The notes under the pieces were generated by a model. The model did no database searches and was not told where the DNA came from. It saw only the letters and a list, made by a program, of their open reading frames with translations. This document shows positions 27,303-36,684 of a stretch of DNA of 53,359 nt, one piece after another; within the stretch, counting starts at the first letter, position 1; the number at the start of each line of letters is the position of its first letter. The position numbers were made by a program, and so were the translations under genes. The DNA is taken from NCBI GenBank assembly GCA_012729725.1, contig JAAYCO010000246.1, positions 1 through 53,359 of the forward strand, read 5' to 3'. Origin of the DNA: Planctomycetota bacterium (lineage in GTDB: Bacteria; Planctomycetota; Phycisphaerae; SM23-33).

Positions 27303-29788
27303 CTTGCCGACGCACCTGCCTGATCGCGGTTCTGGCGCTGCTGTGGCCCTCGGTTGCCGGGGCGCAGGCGATCAAAAACGCCAACTTCTCGAATGGGCTT
27401 CAGGGGTGGGAAGCGGACAAGCAAAGCGCCGCTGTCGAGCGGACCGAAGGCCAGGCGGGCTTTCACCTGCGCATCTTCAGCGACAAGTCGGGCCATGATC
27501 CTGCCGTTGTTCAGAAGGGCATCAGGATCCAGCCCGGAGCGAAGTATCGGCTGAGCTATAGCGTGCGTGCCGGCGGCGGTTCGAGCGAAGTGACGGGCTA
27601 CCAGTTCTTCCGCGTTTACGCCACCTACATGCCGCAGGTCGTTGACGGCAAGCAGTACGGCGGCATGCAGCAGGAGGACGGCGCGGAATGGCAGGATGTG
27701 CTCGACCAGTGGCAGGTGAAGACGCTGGAGTTCCGCGCCCCTCAGAAGGCAGTGCCAGGCATGAACATCAACTGCCAGGTTCGCGGCCCGGGCAGTATCC
27801 AACTTGCCAATTTCAAGCTGGAACTGATTCCCGAGGACGAGAATGCATCTGGCATCAGCATAGACATTCGCTCGCCATGGTATAGGGACTGCATTTTTGC
27901 ATCCGTCCCCGTTGAGAAGATAGAGGGTTCGGCAGCCGTCAGCACAAAGGGGTACGCCCAGTGCGTCGTTCAGTTGAAGCGGGGCGATGATGTGCTGGCC
28001 GAGCGGAAGTTCAGCAAAGATCAGCAAGTTGAATTCGCATTTCCCGCCGCCCAGTTGGCCCATGGGGCGCACCAGGTGCGGGTGACGGTCCTGGACGATT
28101 CCGGCAAGCTGCTTGAAGAATCCTCCAGGCAGATTCGCAAGCTCGAGCCCAGGGAGAACGAAGTGGCATTCGGGCGTGACCACGTAACGCTGGTTGACGG
28201 CAAGCCGTGGTTTCCGATCGGCGTTTTTCGTTTCGTTCCCGAGGATGCATATGTGTACGAGATGGCCCGCGCCGGAATAAATGCGTTCATCGGCCCGTTG
28301 GAGCCCAAGTATCTCGACCAGGTGGACAAGTACAACGTCAAGCTGATGGCGCACATCAATCCGAAACTTCCGCATCTGCACAACGCCGAGGGGCGGCGAA
28401 GGTGGACCGGCATATTCCTTGACCGTTACAACCCGCTGTTCAATCACAAGGGTCTGCTGGGCTTCTTCCTGTCCGATGAGCCGCTATGGCGCGGCATTCC
28501 GCTGGACGAGCTGCTTGATTCCTACGAGTTCCACCGCCGGCTCAACCCGTATCGCCCGGTGTGGATCAACGAAGCCCCGCGAAACACCATTGCCGAGCTT
28601 GCCGAATACGCCCGCGCCTGCGACGTCGTTGGCGTTGACATCTACCCCGTGCCGCTGAATTCGCATTCGGGCCTGAGCGACAAGAAGCTGACGTGCGTCG
28701 GCGGGCATACTCGCAAGTCGCGGCAGGTTGTGCAGGACCGCAAGCCAGTCTGGATGACGCTTCAGGCCTTTGCGTGGATACACCTCAGCAAGCCCGACCA
28801 CCCGGCCGCCGTTTACCCGACGTATGAGGAACTGCGGTTCATGGCCTACGACGCCGTCATGAACGGCGCGACAGGCGTGTGGTTCTGGGGAACAGACCAC
28901 ATAGTGAAGGATGAGTTCTGGGACGTTCTGCTCAAGACGACGGCGGAACTGCGGGACATATCAGCGGTGCTGGTTTGCCCCACGGTTGCCGATTCGCCCG
29001 CGTCGTCGCCCAACCCTGCCGTGCGCATCATGCATAAGAAGTGCGGCGGTTACGACTACTTCTTCGCCGCCAACGTAACGGATGCGCCAACAAACGCAAA
29101 GATAAGCACCGCGCTTGGGGTCGATTCACTGGATGTCGCCTTTGAGGGCAGGCGGGCGGAATTGAAGAACGGCGCACTGACCGACAGGTTCGAGCCGTTC
29201 GGGGTTCACATATACACCAATGCCCCTTCCCTGCCGAAGCCGCTGGTTGAGCCGCCGCCCAAAGATGAACGTCTGGAGGGCGGGAGCTTCCTCAAGCGGA
29301 TGCGATCCAGATCGGCCAATCTGCCGCCGTACAAGGGCAATGCAAAGTGGATATGGGCGAAATCTCCGGCGAATGACCAGGTGCGCGAAGTGTCGCTGGC
29401 CAGAAAGGTGAACCTGCCCGACCAGATCAAGTCGGCAACGCTGCTTGTCACCGCCGACGACGCCTGCCGCGTGTTCGTCAACGGCAAGCCGATTGGCGAC
29501 GCGGAGTACAAGCCCGGCTGGACTCAGATGAAGAAATACGACATCGCCGCCCGCTTGGGGCCGGGCGACAACGTCATCACCGTCGAAGCCAAGGATATGG
29601 GCAACGAGTTCTGCGCCGGCGTGCTTTGCGATGTTGTCATTCAAACGGCAGAGGGCGGGCAGATTCAAATCGTCTCGGATGAGGAATGGACCGCTGCCGA
29701 CGACAAGGCGAATGACGGCATGCAGGTCTACGTAGTCGGTCCCTACGGCGCGGCCCCCTGGCTGGAGCGGGTGCGGATTCTGCAATAA
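27299..29788 (+). CDS. Secreted multidomain glycoside-hydrolase-like protein (TIM barrel plus C-terminal beta-sandwich)
   Basis: Signal peptide MTCRRTCLIAVLALLWPSVAGAQA. VTLVDGKPWFPIGVFRF, GLLGFFLSDEPLWRGIP, VVGVDIYPVP, GATGVWFWGTDH. C-terminal AKWIWAKSPA...TADDACRVFVNGKPIGDAEYKPGW. ATGA overlap with the ceramidase-like gene. Confidence 0.8.
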   Translation: MTCRRTCLIAVLALLWPSVAGAQAIKNANFSNGLQGWEADKQSAAVERTEGQAGFHLRIFSDKSGHDPAVVQKGIRIQPGAKYRLSYSVRAGGGSSEVTGYQFFRVYATYMPQVVDGKQYGGMQQEDGAEWQDVLDQWQVKTLEFRAPQKAVPGMNINCQVRGPGSIQLANFKLELIPEDENASGISIDIRSPWYRDCIFASVPVEKIEGSAAVSTKGYAQCVVQLKRGDDVLAERKFSKDQQVEFAFPAAQLAHGAHQVRVTVLDDSGKLLEESSRQIRKLEPRENEVAFGRDHVTLVDGKPWFPIGVFRFVPEDAYVYEMARAGINAFIGPLEPKYLDQVDKYNVKLMAHINPKLPHLHNAEGRRRWTGIFLDRYNPLFNHKGLLGFFLSDEPLWRGIPLDELLDSYEFHRRLNPYRPVWINEAPRNTIAELAEYARACDVVGVDIYPVPLNSHSGLSDKKLTCVGGHTRKSRQVVQDRKPVWMTLQAFAWIHLSKPDHPAAVYPTYEELRFMAYDAVMNGATGVWFWGTDHIVKDEFWDVLLKTTAELRDISAVLVCPTVADSPASSPNPAVRIMHKKCGGYDYFFAANVTDAPTNAKISTALGVDSLDVAFEGRRAELKNGALTDRFEPFGVHIYTNAPSLPKPLVEPPPKDERLEGGSFLKRMRSRSANLPPYKGNAKWIWAKSPANDQVREVSLARKVNLPDQIKSATLLVTADDACRVFVNGKPIGDAEYKPGWTQMKKYDIAARLGPGDNVITVEAKDMGNEFCAGVLCDVVIQTAEGGQIQIVSDEEWTAADDKANDGMQVYVVGPYGAAPWLERVRILQ

Positions 29789-29799
29789 CCCGCCTAGCC

Positions 29800-30609
29800 T
29801 CACCCGCCCGCAAGTTCTCTGCTTCTTTGTGCGGCAGCGCGTATGGCCGTCACCATCGACTGCTTCACCTTCGCCGCGTCCATCGTTTCTATCGCGCGCT
29901 GCGTCGTTCCGTTGGGGCTGGTGACGCGGGCGCGAAGGACCGACGGGTCTTCGCCGCATTCGCTGAGCATTTTTCCGGCGCCCAGGCACGTTTCAATGGC
30001 AAGAAGCCTGGCGGTATCGCTATCGAGACCCTCGGCAATGCCTGCCTCTATCATGGCTTCGGTCATGTAGAAGAAGTAGGCGGGGCCGGAGCCCGAGACG
30101 GCGGTGACGGCGTCTATCTGTGATTCTTCAACCTGTGTAACCCTGCCGCATACGCCGAAGAGCCGCTGGACGAACGCCATGTCTTCGGCAGTGGCTCGCG
30201 GCCCGGCGGCCATCGCGGACATGCCCGCGCCGACCAGCATTGGCGTGTTGGGCATTACGCGAACGATCCTGCCCCTGTGGCCAAGCGCCTTGTCGATGAA
30301 CGCGGCCGAGATGCCCGCGGCGATGGAAATAACCGTCGCGTCGGCGCCGACCGCGGAGGATATGCCCGCCAGCACCTCGCCCATTTTCTGCGGCTTTATG
30401 GCAAGCAGAATTCGCGGGCAGCGCGCGGCCACGGCGTTGTCATCCACTGCCGAGATGTTCAACGTCATGCCGATGTGCCTGCGACGATCCATTACGGGTT
30501 CCGACACTACAATCGAGTTGTGCTCGAGAAAGTTACCGCGTATAACCCCCCTGAGTATGGCCTCGGCCATGTTGCCGCCGCCTATAACGCCAAACTGATA
30601 CTGGGACAT
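29800..30609 (-). CDS. proC: Pyrroline-5-carboxylate reductase
   Basis: FGVIGGGNMAEAILRGVI, RVMPNTPMLVGAGMSAM, AVSGSGPAYFFYMTEAMIEAG, VTSPNGTTQRAIE. Confidence 0.95.
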   Translation of the reverse strand: MSQYQFGVIGGGNMAEAILRGVIRGNFLEHNSIVVSEPVMDRRRHIGMTLNISAVDDNAVAARCPRILLAIKPQKMGEVLAGISSAVGADATVISIAAGISAAFIDKALGHRGRIVRVMPNTPMLVGAGMSAMAAGPRATAEDMAFVQRLFGVCGRVTQVEESQIDAVTAVSGSGPAYFFYMTEAMIEAGIAEGLDSDTARLLAIETCLGAGKMLSECGEDPSVLRARVTSPNGTTQRAIETMDAAKVKQSMVTAIRAAAQRSRELAGG

Positions 30610-30743
30610 GTTGAAGTCCTTTCCGGTCCAGAGACTAAACCATCCGGCCACCGTAGGGAAGGGACAATCTTTGCGAAGATATTTATGTTGCGCACGCTGT
30701 CGTTTGAATTGTATATTGCCTCAAACCAGATGGAGAAAAGCAC

Positions 30744-31556
30744 ATGGCATGTGACGGAAAGGTGGTAGTGTTGGCGCGGGGGCTTGGCACCCGCATGCGC
30801 AAGCAGGGCGCATCTTCTCTTTCGCAGCAGCAGTCGGCGATGGCCGACAGCGGCGTAAAGGCCCTTGTGCCAATCGACCGCCCGTTCCTGGACTACGTGC
30901 TCTCGGCAGCTGCCGACGCCGGATGGACCGACGCGTGCCTTGTCATCGGACCTGAACACCAGGCAATTCGCGATTACTACGACTCGCTTACCTATAAGCG
31001 AATCAAGGTGTCATACGCCATCCAGGAAAAGCCGCTGGGAACCGCAAACGCAGTGGCGGCAGCGGAGGAATTCGCCGGCGACGACGACTTCCTTTGCATA
31101 AACTCGGACAACTACTATCCCACCAGCGTTCTTGCCGAGCTTTACAAGGTGAAGGGCATGGGCCTGGCGGCCTTCGAGGGGCAGGCCATGATCGACGGCA
31201 GCAATATCCCCGCCGACCGCATCAGCAAGTTCGCCATCATTCGCATCAACCCCGACGGCACGATGGCCGAGATCATTGAAAAGCCGACCGACGAGCAACT
31301 GGCCGGCGTGCCCAAGCCCCATTACGTCAGCATGAACTGCTGGCGATTCGGCCCGGCCATATTCAAGGCCTGCCGAGCGATCAAGCCCTCCGTCCGCAAC
31401 GAGTTCGAGGTGACCGATGCGGTGGCGTACGCCATCAACCAGCTTGGGCAGACCTTCACCGCGGCTCGAACGCAGTCGCCGGTGCTGGACATGTCCTGCC
31501 GCGACGACATCGGACCCGTCGCGCAGAAGCTTCGCGGCACAAAGGTTGAGCTGTAG
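30744..31556 (+). CDS. Sugar nucleotidyltransferase
   Basis: VVVLARGLGTRMRKQ, ALVPIDRPFLDYVLSAAADAGWTDACLVIGPEHQAI, GTANAVAAAEEF, INSDNYYP. Confidence 0.88.
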   Translation: MACDGKVVVLARGLGTRMRKQGASSLSQQQSAMADSGVKALVPIDRPFLDYVLSAAADAGWTDACLVIGPEHQAIRDYYDSLTYKRIKVSYAIQEKPLGTANAVAAAEEFAGDDDFLCINSDNYYPTSVLAELYKVKGMGLAAFEGQAMIDGSNIPADRISKFAIIRINPDGTMAEIIEKPTDEQLAGVPKPHYVSMNCWRFGPAIFKACRAIKPSVRNEFEVTDAVAYAINQLGQTFTAARTQSPVLDMSCRDDIGPVAQKLRGTKVEL

Positions 31557-31583
31557 CAATCTGACGACGGATCATATATGACC

Positions 31584-31606
31584 AGCGGCGGCCGGGCGCC
31601 GCCGCT
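31584..31606. terminator. GC-rich hairpin after the nucleotidyltransferase, possible terminator
   Basis: AGCGGCGGC-CGGGC-GCCGCCGCT perfect 9-bp stem, weak downstream T-tract. Confidence 0.45.
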
Positions 31607-31708
31607 TGTTTATCCGCCTGTTTTCCCTCTTCTCGGCATTCAAGATCCGTCATATAATCGACCCTTTACGACCCCGGGCCGGGGCGATTGACAAAGGATC
31701 AGATCGGC

Positions 31709-32818
31709 ATGAGCGCAGACAAGAACTTGGACATCGCTTCCATCGTGCGGAATTTCCGGATTGACGGCGATTTCATCAGCGGAATGCCGTACGGTTCGGG
31801 CCACATAAACGACACGTACCTGGGACGCTTCAAGACGCCCGCCGGCGAGACCAGGTACATCCACCAGCGGATCAACCACAACATATTCAAGCAGCCGGAG
31901 TTGCTTATCGAGAACATCGCAAGGGTGACGACCCACCTGCGGTCGAAGATCCAGAAGGCCGGCGGCGATCCGAACCGAGAAAGCCTTACGCTGGTTCCCG
32001 CCAACGACGGCAAGTTCTTCCACAAGACTCCCGCCGGCGACTACTGGCGGACATACCTGTTCATCGACCGCGCAAAGACGTACGACCTGGTCGAAACGCC
32101 CGAGCACCTGCGCAGCGGCGGCCAGGCCTTCGGCAGGTTCGGCGGAATGCTGGGCGACATGAAGGGCGAGCCGCTGCACGAGACGATTCCGATGTTCCAC
32201 CACACGCCCAACAGGCTTGCTCTGCTGCGCGAGGCAATCGACGCCGACTGCCGCAACCGGGCAGCCGGGGTGAAGAAGGAAATCCAGTTCGCCCTCGAAC
32301 GAAGCGACGAAATGGGCACGCTCGTCCGCTTGCAGCAGGAGGGCAAGCTGCCCGTGCGAATCACGCACAACGACACCAAATTCAACAACGTCATGATCGA
32401 CGACGACACGCAGAAGGCCATCTGCGTGATCGATCTGGACACCGTCATGCCCGGCCTGGTGCTGTACGATTTCGGCGACATGGTTCGCACCGGAACCATC
32501 ACCGCGATGGAAGATGAGCCTGATGTCTCGAAGGTGGGCGCCAACCTGACCATGTTCGAGGCTCTCGTCCGCGGCTACCTTGAAGGCGCCGCCGGTTCAC
32601 TCACCTCAGCCGAGGTGGACCAGTTCGTCCTTGCCGGAAGGGTGATCACCTTTACGATCGGCGTGCGATTCCTCACCGACTATCTCAAGGGCGACGTGTA
32701 TTTCAAGATTCGCCGAGAGGGGCACAATCTCGACCGCTGCCATACGCAGTTCAAGCTGGTCAGCGAGCTTGAGAAGCACGCCGGCGAGATGGACAAGATC
32801 GTTGCCAGATACCGGTAA
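31709..32818 (+). CDS. Aminoglycoside-phosphotransferase-fold kinase, N-acetylhexosamine 1-kinase (NahK)-like
   Basis: PYGSGHINDTYLG, THNDTKFNNVMID (catalytic HxDxxxxN-type loop), CVIDLDTVMPGLVLYDFGDMVRTG. Confidence 0.85.
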   Translation: MSADKNLDIASIVRNFRIDGDFISGMPYGSGHINDTYLGRFKTPAGETRYIHQRINHNIFKQPELLIENIARVTTHLRSKIQKAGGDPNRESLTLVPANDGKFFHKTPAGDYWRTYLFIDRAKTYDLVETPEHLRSGGQAFGRFGGMLGDMKGEPLHETIPMFHHTPNRLALLREAIDADCRNRAAGVKKEIQFALERSDEMGTLVRLQQEGKLPVRITHNDTKFNNVMIDDDTQKAICVIDLDTVMPGLVLYDFGDMVRTGTITAMEDEPDVSKVGANLTMFEALVRGYLEGAAGSLTSAEVDQFVLAGRVITFTIGVRFLTDYLKGDVYFKIRREGHNLDRCHTQFKLVSELEKHAGEMDKIVARYR

Positions 32819-33625
32819 TCAGTTTTCGATAATCACGTGCGGCGCGGTGTCCTGCGCCGGCGGCGCTGCGGCAACCCGGCCGCGAGAGGCGTCGGGCTTG
32901 GCCGGGATGGCGAAATCAACCGCCTGGGATGATCCGTCGGCGTTGATGCGCACCGAAAGCTGGGGGTAATACTCGTGGTTTATCGCGCTCCACTGGCCGA
33001 TGCTGGTCCGCAGGCGCTGCAAAACCCGCTGGGCGTTGGGCACACGGGTCCACACACCGTTGTGCCGCCGGAATCGCCACAGCTCGATTCGCCAGATAAT
33101 CTCGCCGGCGTCGCTTGCGTGAAAATCCCGCTCCCGCAGAAGCTCCACAAGCGTCACTGCCTTGTCGCCGGCGCCGCGAATGTACAGCACTCGCCGGATG
33201 TCCATGAAGTCCTTCATGTCCTTGACGATCTGGACTATGGCGGCGGCGTCCGCCTCGGTGAAGGTCTGGGCGGGCGGCTGGGGCATTTGAAGCTGCCGGC
33301 GCCGAAGCTCGGCCAGCCGCTCCAGGCGATCGTCAACGAATTCCAGGTCGATCCCCTCGACGATCCTGCCGCCCTGAAGCTCAACCACCAGGTCATAAAC
33401 GGCGTCGCCGCTCAGGGGGGCGAATCGAAACGAGCCGTCCGCGTCCAGCGACTCGGGCTTGTGAGGCTCTCCGCCGGCGCGTGAGACGGCAAGCACTGAC
33501 TTTATCGGCTCGGCGCTGTGAATTCGCCCGTGGATGCGTCCTGCAAGGGGAGGCTGACAAAGCGGCGCATCTTCCTTCAACTCCACCGCAGAGATCAACG
33601 CCAGGACCAGCACAAGTGCTTTCAT
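32819..33625 (-). CDS. Hypothetical secreted protein
   Basis: MKALVLVLALISAVELK signal-like N-terminus; full-length ORF. Confidence 0.6.
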   Translation of the reverse strand: MKALVLVLALISAVELKEDAPLCQPPLAGRIHGRIHSAEPIKSVLAVSRAGGEPHKPESLDADGSFRFAPLSGDAVYDLVVELQGGRIVEGIDLEFVDDRLERLAELRRRQLQMPQPPAQTFTEADAAAIVQIVKDMKDFMDIRRVLYIRGAGDKAVTLVELLRERDFHASDAGEIIWRIELWRFRRHNGVWTRVPNAQRVLQRLRTSIGQWSAINHEYYPQLSVRINADGSSQAVDFAIPAKPDASRGRVAAAPPAQDTAPHVIIEN

Positions 33626-33644
33626 TCGCCGTTCCTCACTACAG

Positions 33645-33685
33645 GCTCTAAGCGCTGTGCAATAAAGATTGCACAGTGCTAGAGC
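33645..33685. repeat. Strong imperfect hairpin
   Basis: GCTCTAAGCGCTGTGCAAT-AAAG-ATTGCACAGTGCTAGAGC; arms pair with one bulge and one mismatch. Confidence 0.7.
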
Positions 33686-33999
33686 AGGCGATCAGTAGAA
33701 CAGGTGACTCGTGCTTCGTAGCGTACTTCGCGGAGTAGCAGCAGTAGAAAACACAATGAACACTGTATACACGCCGCTATGGGTTTGCGCTTAGCCTGCG
33801 GTCTCCTGTTCGCCTGCTCAACTGTTCAAACTTTTCCACATTGCACTTAGACCGGTGCGATTCTATCTGATGCCGCCGGCAGCCACAACACCAGCCAAAC
33901 CTGCGCGGAGTTTCGTAAAGCCTTGTCAAGCGCGGGGCGATGGCCCTATACTCATCTCTTCCCGGTGCATACTTGACGATCTGAAGGAAGAGCGTGTTC

Positions 34000-36684
34000 A
34001 TGAGCAGACGTATAGCGCCCCTGGCAGTTCTCTTTGCGTTCACTGTTGCCCTTCCCTGCTTGGCGGATGAGCAGGCGGTGGAATTTAGACCCGGTGGCGC
34101 CGCATTCGGCGCGCACTTCATGCCCGGCGCCTGGATGCAACGAACAGTTACGGTGAGCAACCCGACCGATTCGTTCAAACACGTCAAGATCTCCGGCGTG
34201 GCCAATCTGCCCTCAAGAGGCGAGACGCACTTCTCGCGGGCGATACGCGTTCCACCCCGCTCGGTCAGGACGACGGATATCGCGATGATCGGCGGCATTC
34301 CCGGCCAGACCTTGGGCAACACCGCCGGCGCGAGAGTTCAGCACCAGGAAGACTACATCCTGTACAACGCCGACAACGGCGCGAGGCTCGCCAGGGGTTT
34401 CGGCATGGCCCTGAAGATCGAGCCAGACAGCTTCGTGGTTGGCACGGTTCGCGGCCGGGATTTGAAAGAGGATGATTCCAGCTTCCTAGCCCCTGACGTC
34501 CGCAAGACCAGACCCACTCCTTTCGGAGGTGAAGTTGCATTCGTGACCAGCTCTCAGCAGTCGCTGCCGGGCAGGTGGTACGGGTATTCGATGGTTCGCA
34601 TGCTGCTTTGCATGGAAGCCGACTTCGGGACCCTTCGCCCGTCGCAGAGGCAGGCGATCATCGACTGGGTGAGACGCGGCGGGGTTCTGCTGATCAGCAG
34701 CCCAACGACAATGCGCAGCCTGCCTGCGGAAATCAGCACGCTGGCCGGGGTGGAGGCCGGCGAAACGTTCTACATCGAAGCCCTGGCCGTGGACGGCGTG
34801 AACGGCAAATCGGTGAAGGCCGATCTTGGCAAGCCCATGCCGATGGTCGCGCTTATGCCGCTGACGGCCCAGGTGGTGCTTGAACACGACAATCTGCCGC
34901 TCCTCACTCGCCAGTCGCAGGGGCTTGGAGCGGTATACACCCTCGCGACCCCGGTGGCGGCGATGCAGGACCCCGGCCTGGCGCCGGTTTGGGCGTTTAT
35001 CCGCGAATCGTGCAATCGCAAGCCGGCAATCAGCACCGAGGATTTCGTTCACGACGATCCGGCGATGGAATCGTCCTCGCTGATTACGACGGTTTCGCAG
35101 CGTGCGTCTGGCCTCAAGGGCGCGCCTCGCCAGGAGGCCCTGGATCTTCTCGACGACATGAAGGCGTACATGGCGCCGGGCAAGTCGGCCCTTAGCAGCA
35201 TTGCCGGCAGGCGGGGGCCGGGCAGGATTGTGCCGGTTTCAATACTGCTGGCGCTGGCAGCGCTAGTTGGCCTGGCGGGTTTGCTGTTGCGCCTCAAGCG
35301 AAGGGGCGAACTGCTGTGGTTGTTTCTCGTGCCGATTTCAATAGCCGGCGGGTTCGCCTTTCATTTCGCAGCCGGGCTAAGCAGCGACCGGGCTAGATTG
35401 AGCTACGTCGGGGTCATCACCGGCCTGGGCGACGATAGCGTTCGCGTGCAGGAGCTATACCAGTTCTACAGCGGCCCCGATGGAAGGTCCGTCACGTTTC
35501 AGTCGCCGTCGGGCGTAATCAGTCCCATTGGCGGCGTGAGTTCCTCGGTGCTTTCGCTTTCGGAAATACACACCGGCGCCGGCGTTTCGCTTAACAACCT
35601 TCAGTTGCATCCGAACGACACGACGGGCGTTTATGTTGACGACGTGCAGGGCGGCAGAAGATTCTCGCCCAGGCTCTCGTTCGGCGGCGCGGGGCTTGCG
35701 GGCGTAATCGACAACGAGCTTGGCTTTTCGATCAGCAACGCAGTCATCATGACGAATCGCCGCACGTATAAAGTTGGCGACATATCTTCCGGAAGAAGCA
35801 ATCTTCTTGTTCGCCGGCAGGACATGCTCTCGCCGGTGGAAGTGGTCAATCTCAACGAGCGGGCTTCGATGCTGCAATCGGCCGGCGGCAGGGTGGCGGC
35901 AAGAGCGCCGCGGGAGCCTCGCGGCGAACCCGCCGCCAGGCGCAACCTGAGCATGATTTACACCTCCGGCGACTTCACCGGCTCGCTTGTGCATGACAGG
36001 CTCGATGCCATAAGAAGCCGCCTGATCGGCGGGATGATTCCGTTCTCCCGTCGCACGCCGAGGAATTCGTCGCCCACGTTGGGCGGCATCGAGGGCGACT
36101 GCGGCGCCGACCCGCGGCCGGTGCTTATCGGCTACGCCCAGGCCAATCTTGCCGATCCGCTGGCGGATGATTCCGTCGAGCGGCAGGGCTGGTGCGCCGT
36201 GATCTGGCCGCTGGACTTAATTTCCCCCGCGCCGGGCGAGAAGGTTTCGATTCCGTCGGGCTTCTCGCGCGTGTCGTTCGAGGCGTCGCCGCTCTACAAC
36301 TCCATCAGCGAGAAGTTCAGCGTGGTCACGAACGACGGCGGAATGCGGATGACGGTGTCGCCTCCGCCCGGGATCAGTCTTGAAAACCCGACGATCGGGC
36401 TGGAAGTCAACGTGCAGGCTCGCACGTGCAGGGTGACGATCGTCGGTCTGCCCCCGGCGTCGCAGAAGCAGGCGCACAATCTGCGCCGGCTTGACGGCGT
36501 TGTGCTTCAGACGTTTGATCGCCCCGACGGGCTGGTGAGGTTGGAAATCGAAAATGCCGAGCGATTCGCAACCCCCGAGGGCGGCTATGCGATCGGGATA
36601 TGCATGGAACGGCTCAACGACAGCAATGCGCTGGACAACATGATCAGATCTATCGAAGTGGATCTTGAAGGAACCGTGCGGTGA
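34000..36684 (+). CDS. Large secreted/membrane protein with Rossmann/GATase-like and transmembrane regions
   Basis: Signal peptide MSRRIAPLAVLFAFTVALPCLA. RQAIIDWVRRGGVLLISSPTTMRSLP. TM segments VPVSILLALAALVGLAGLLL and LLWLFLVPISIAGGFAFHFAAGL. Confidence 0.75.
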   Translation: MSRRIAPLAVLFAFTVALPCLADEQAVEFRPGGAAFGAHFMPGAWMQRTVTVSNPTDSFKHVKISGVANLPSRGETHFSRAIRVPPRSVRTTDIAMIGGIPGQTLGNTAGARVQHQEDYILYNADNGARLARGFGMALKIEPDSFVVGTVRGRDLKEDDSSFLAPDVRKTRPTPFGGEVAFVTSSQQSLPGRWYGYSMVRMLLCMEADFGTLRPSQRQAIIDWVRRGGVLLISSPTTMRSLPAEISTLAGVEAGETFYIEALAVDGVNGKSVKADLGKPMPMVALMPLTAQVVLEHDNLPLLTRQSQGLGAVYTLATPVAAMQDPGLAPVWAFIRESCNRKPAISTEDFVHDDPAMESSSLITTVSQRASGLKGAPRQEALDLLDDMKAYMAPGKSALSSIAGRRGPGRIVPVSILLALAALVGLAGLLLRLKRRGELLWLFLVPISIAGGFAFHFAAGLSSDRARLSYVGVITGLGDDSVRVQELYQFYSGPDGRSVTFQSPSGVISPIGGVSSSVLSLSEIHTGAGVSLNNLQLHPNDTTGVYVDDVQGGRRFSPRLSFGGAGLAGVIDNELGFSISNAVIMTNRRTYKVGDISSGRSNLLVRRQDMLSPVEVVNLNERASMLQSAGGRVAARAPREPRGEPAARRNLSMIYTSGDFTGSLVHDRLDAIRSRLIGGMIPFSRRTPRNSSPTLGGIEGDCGADPRPVLIGYAQANLADPLADDSVERQGWCAVIWPLDLISPAPGEKVSIPSGFSRVSFEASPLYNSISEKFSVVTNDGGMRMTVSPPPGISLENPTIGLEVNVQARTCRVTIVGLPPASQKQAHNLRRLDGVVLQTFDRPDGLVRLEIENAERFATPEGGYAIGICMERLNDSNALDNMIRSIEVDLEGTVR

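Noticed and set aside
27185-28447. 420-aa reverse ORF across the secreted hydrolase
   Set aside because: Antisense shadow spanning a gene junction; no motifs.
33777-34322. 181-aa reverse ORF over the intergenic region and start of the 34000 gene
   Set aside because: Antisense to a clear signal-peptide-containing gene; Cys/Arg-rich composition; no RBS or domain.
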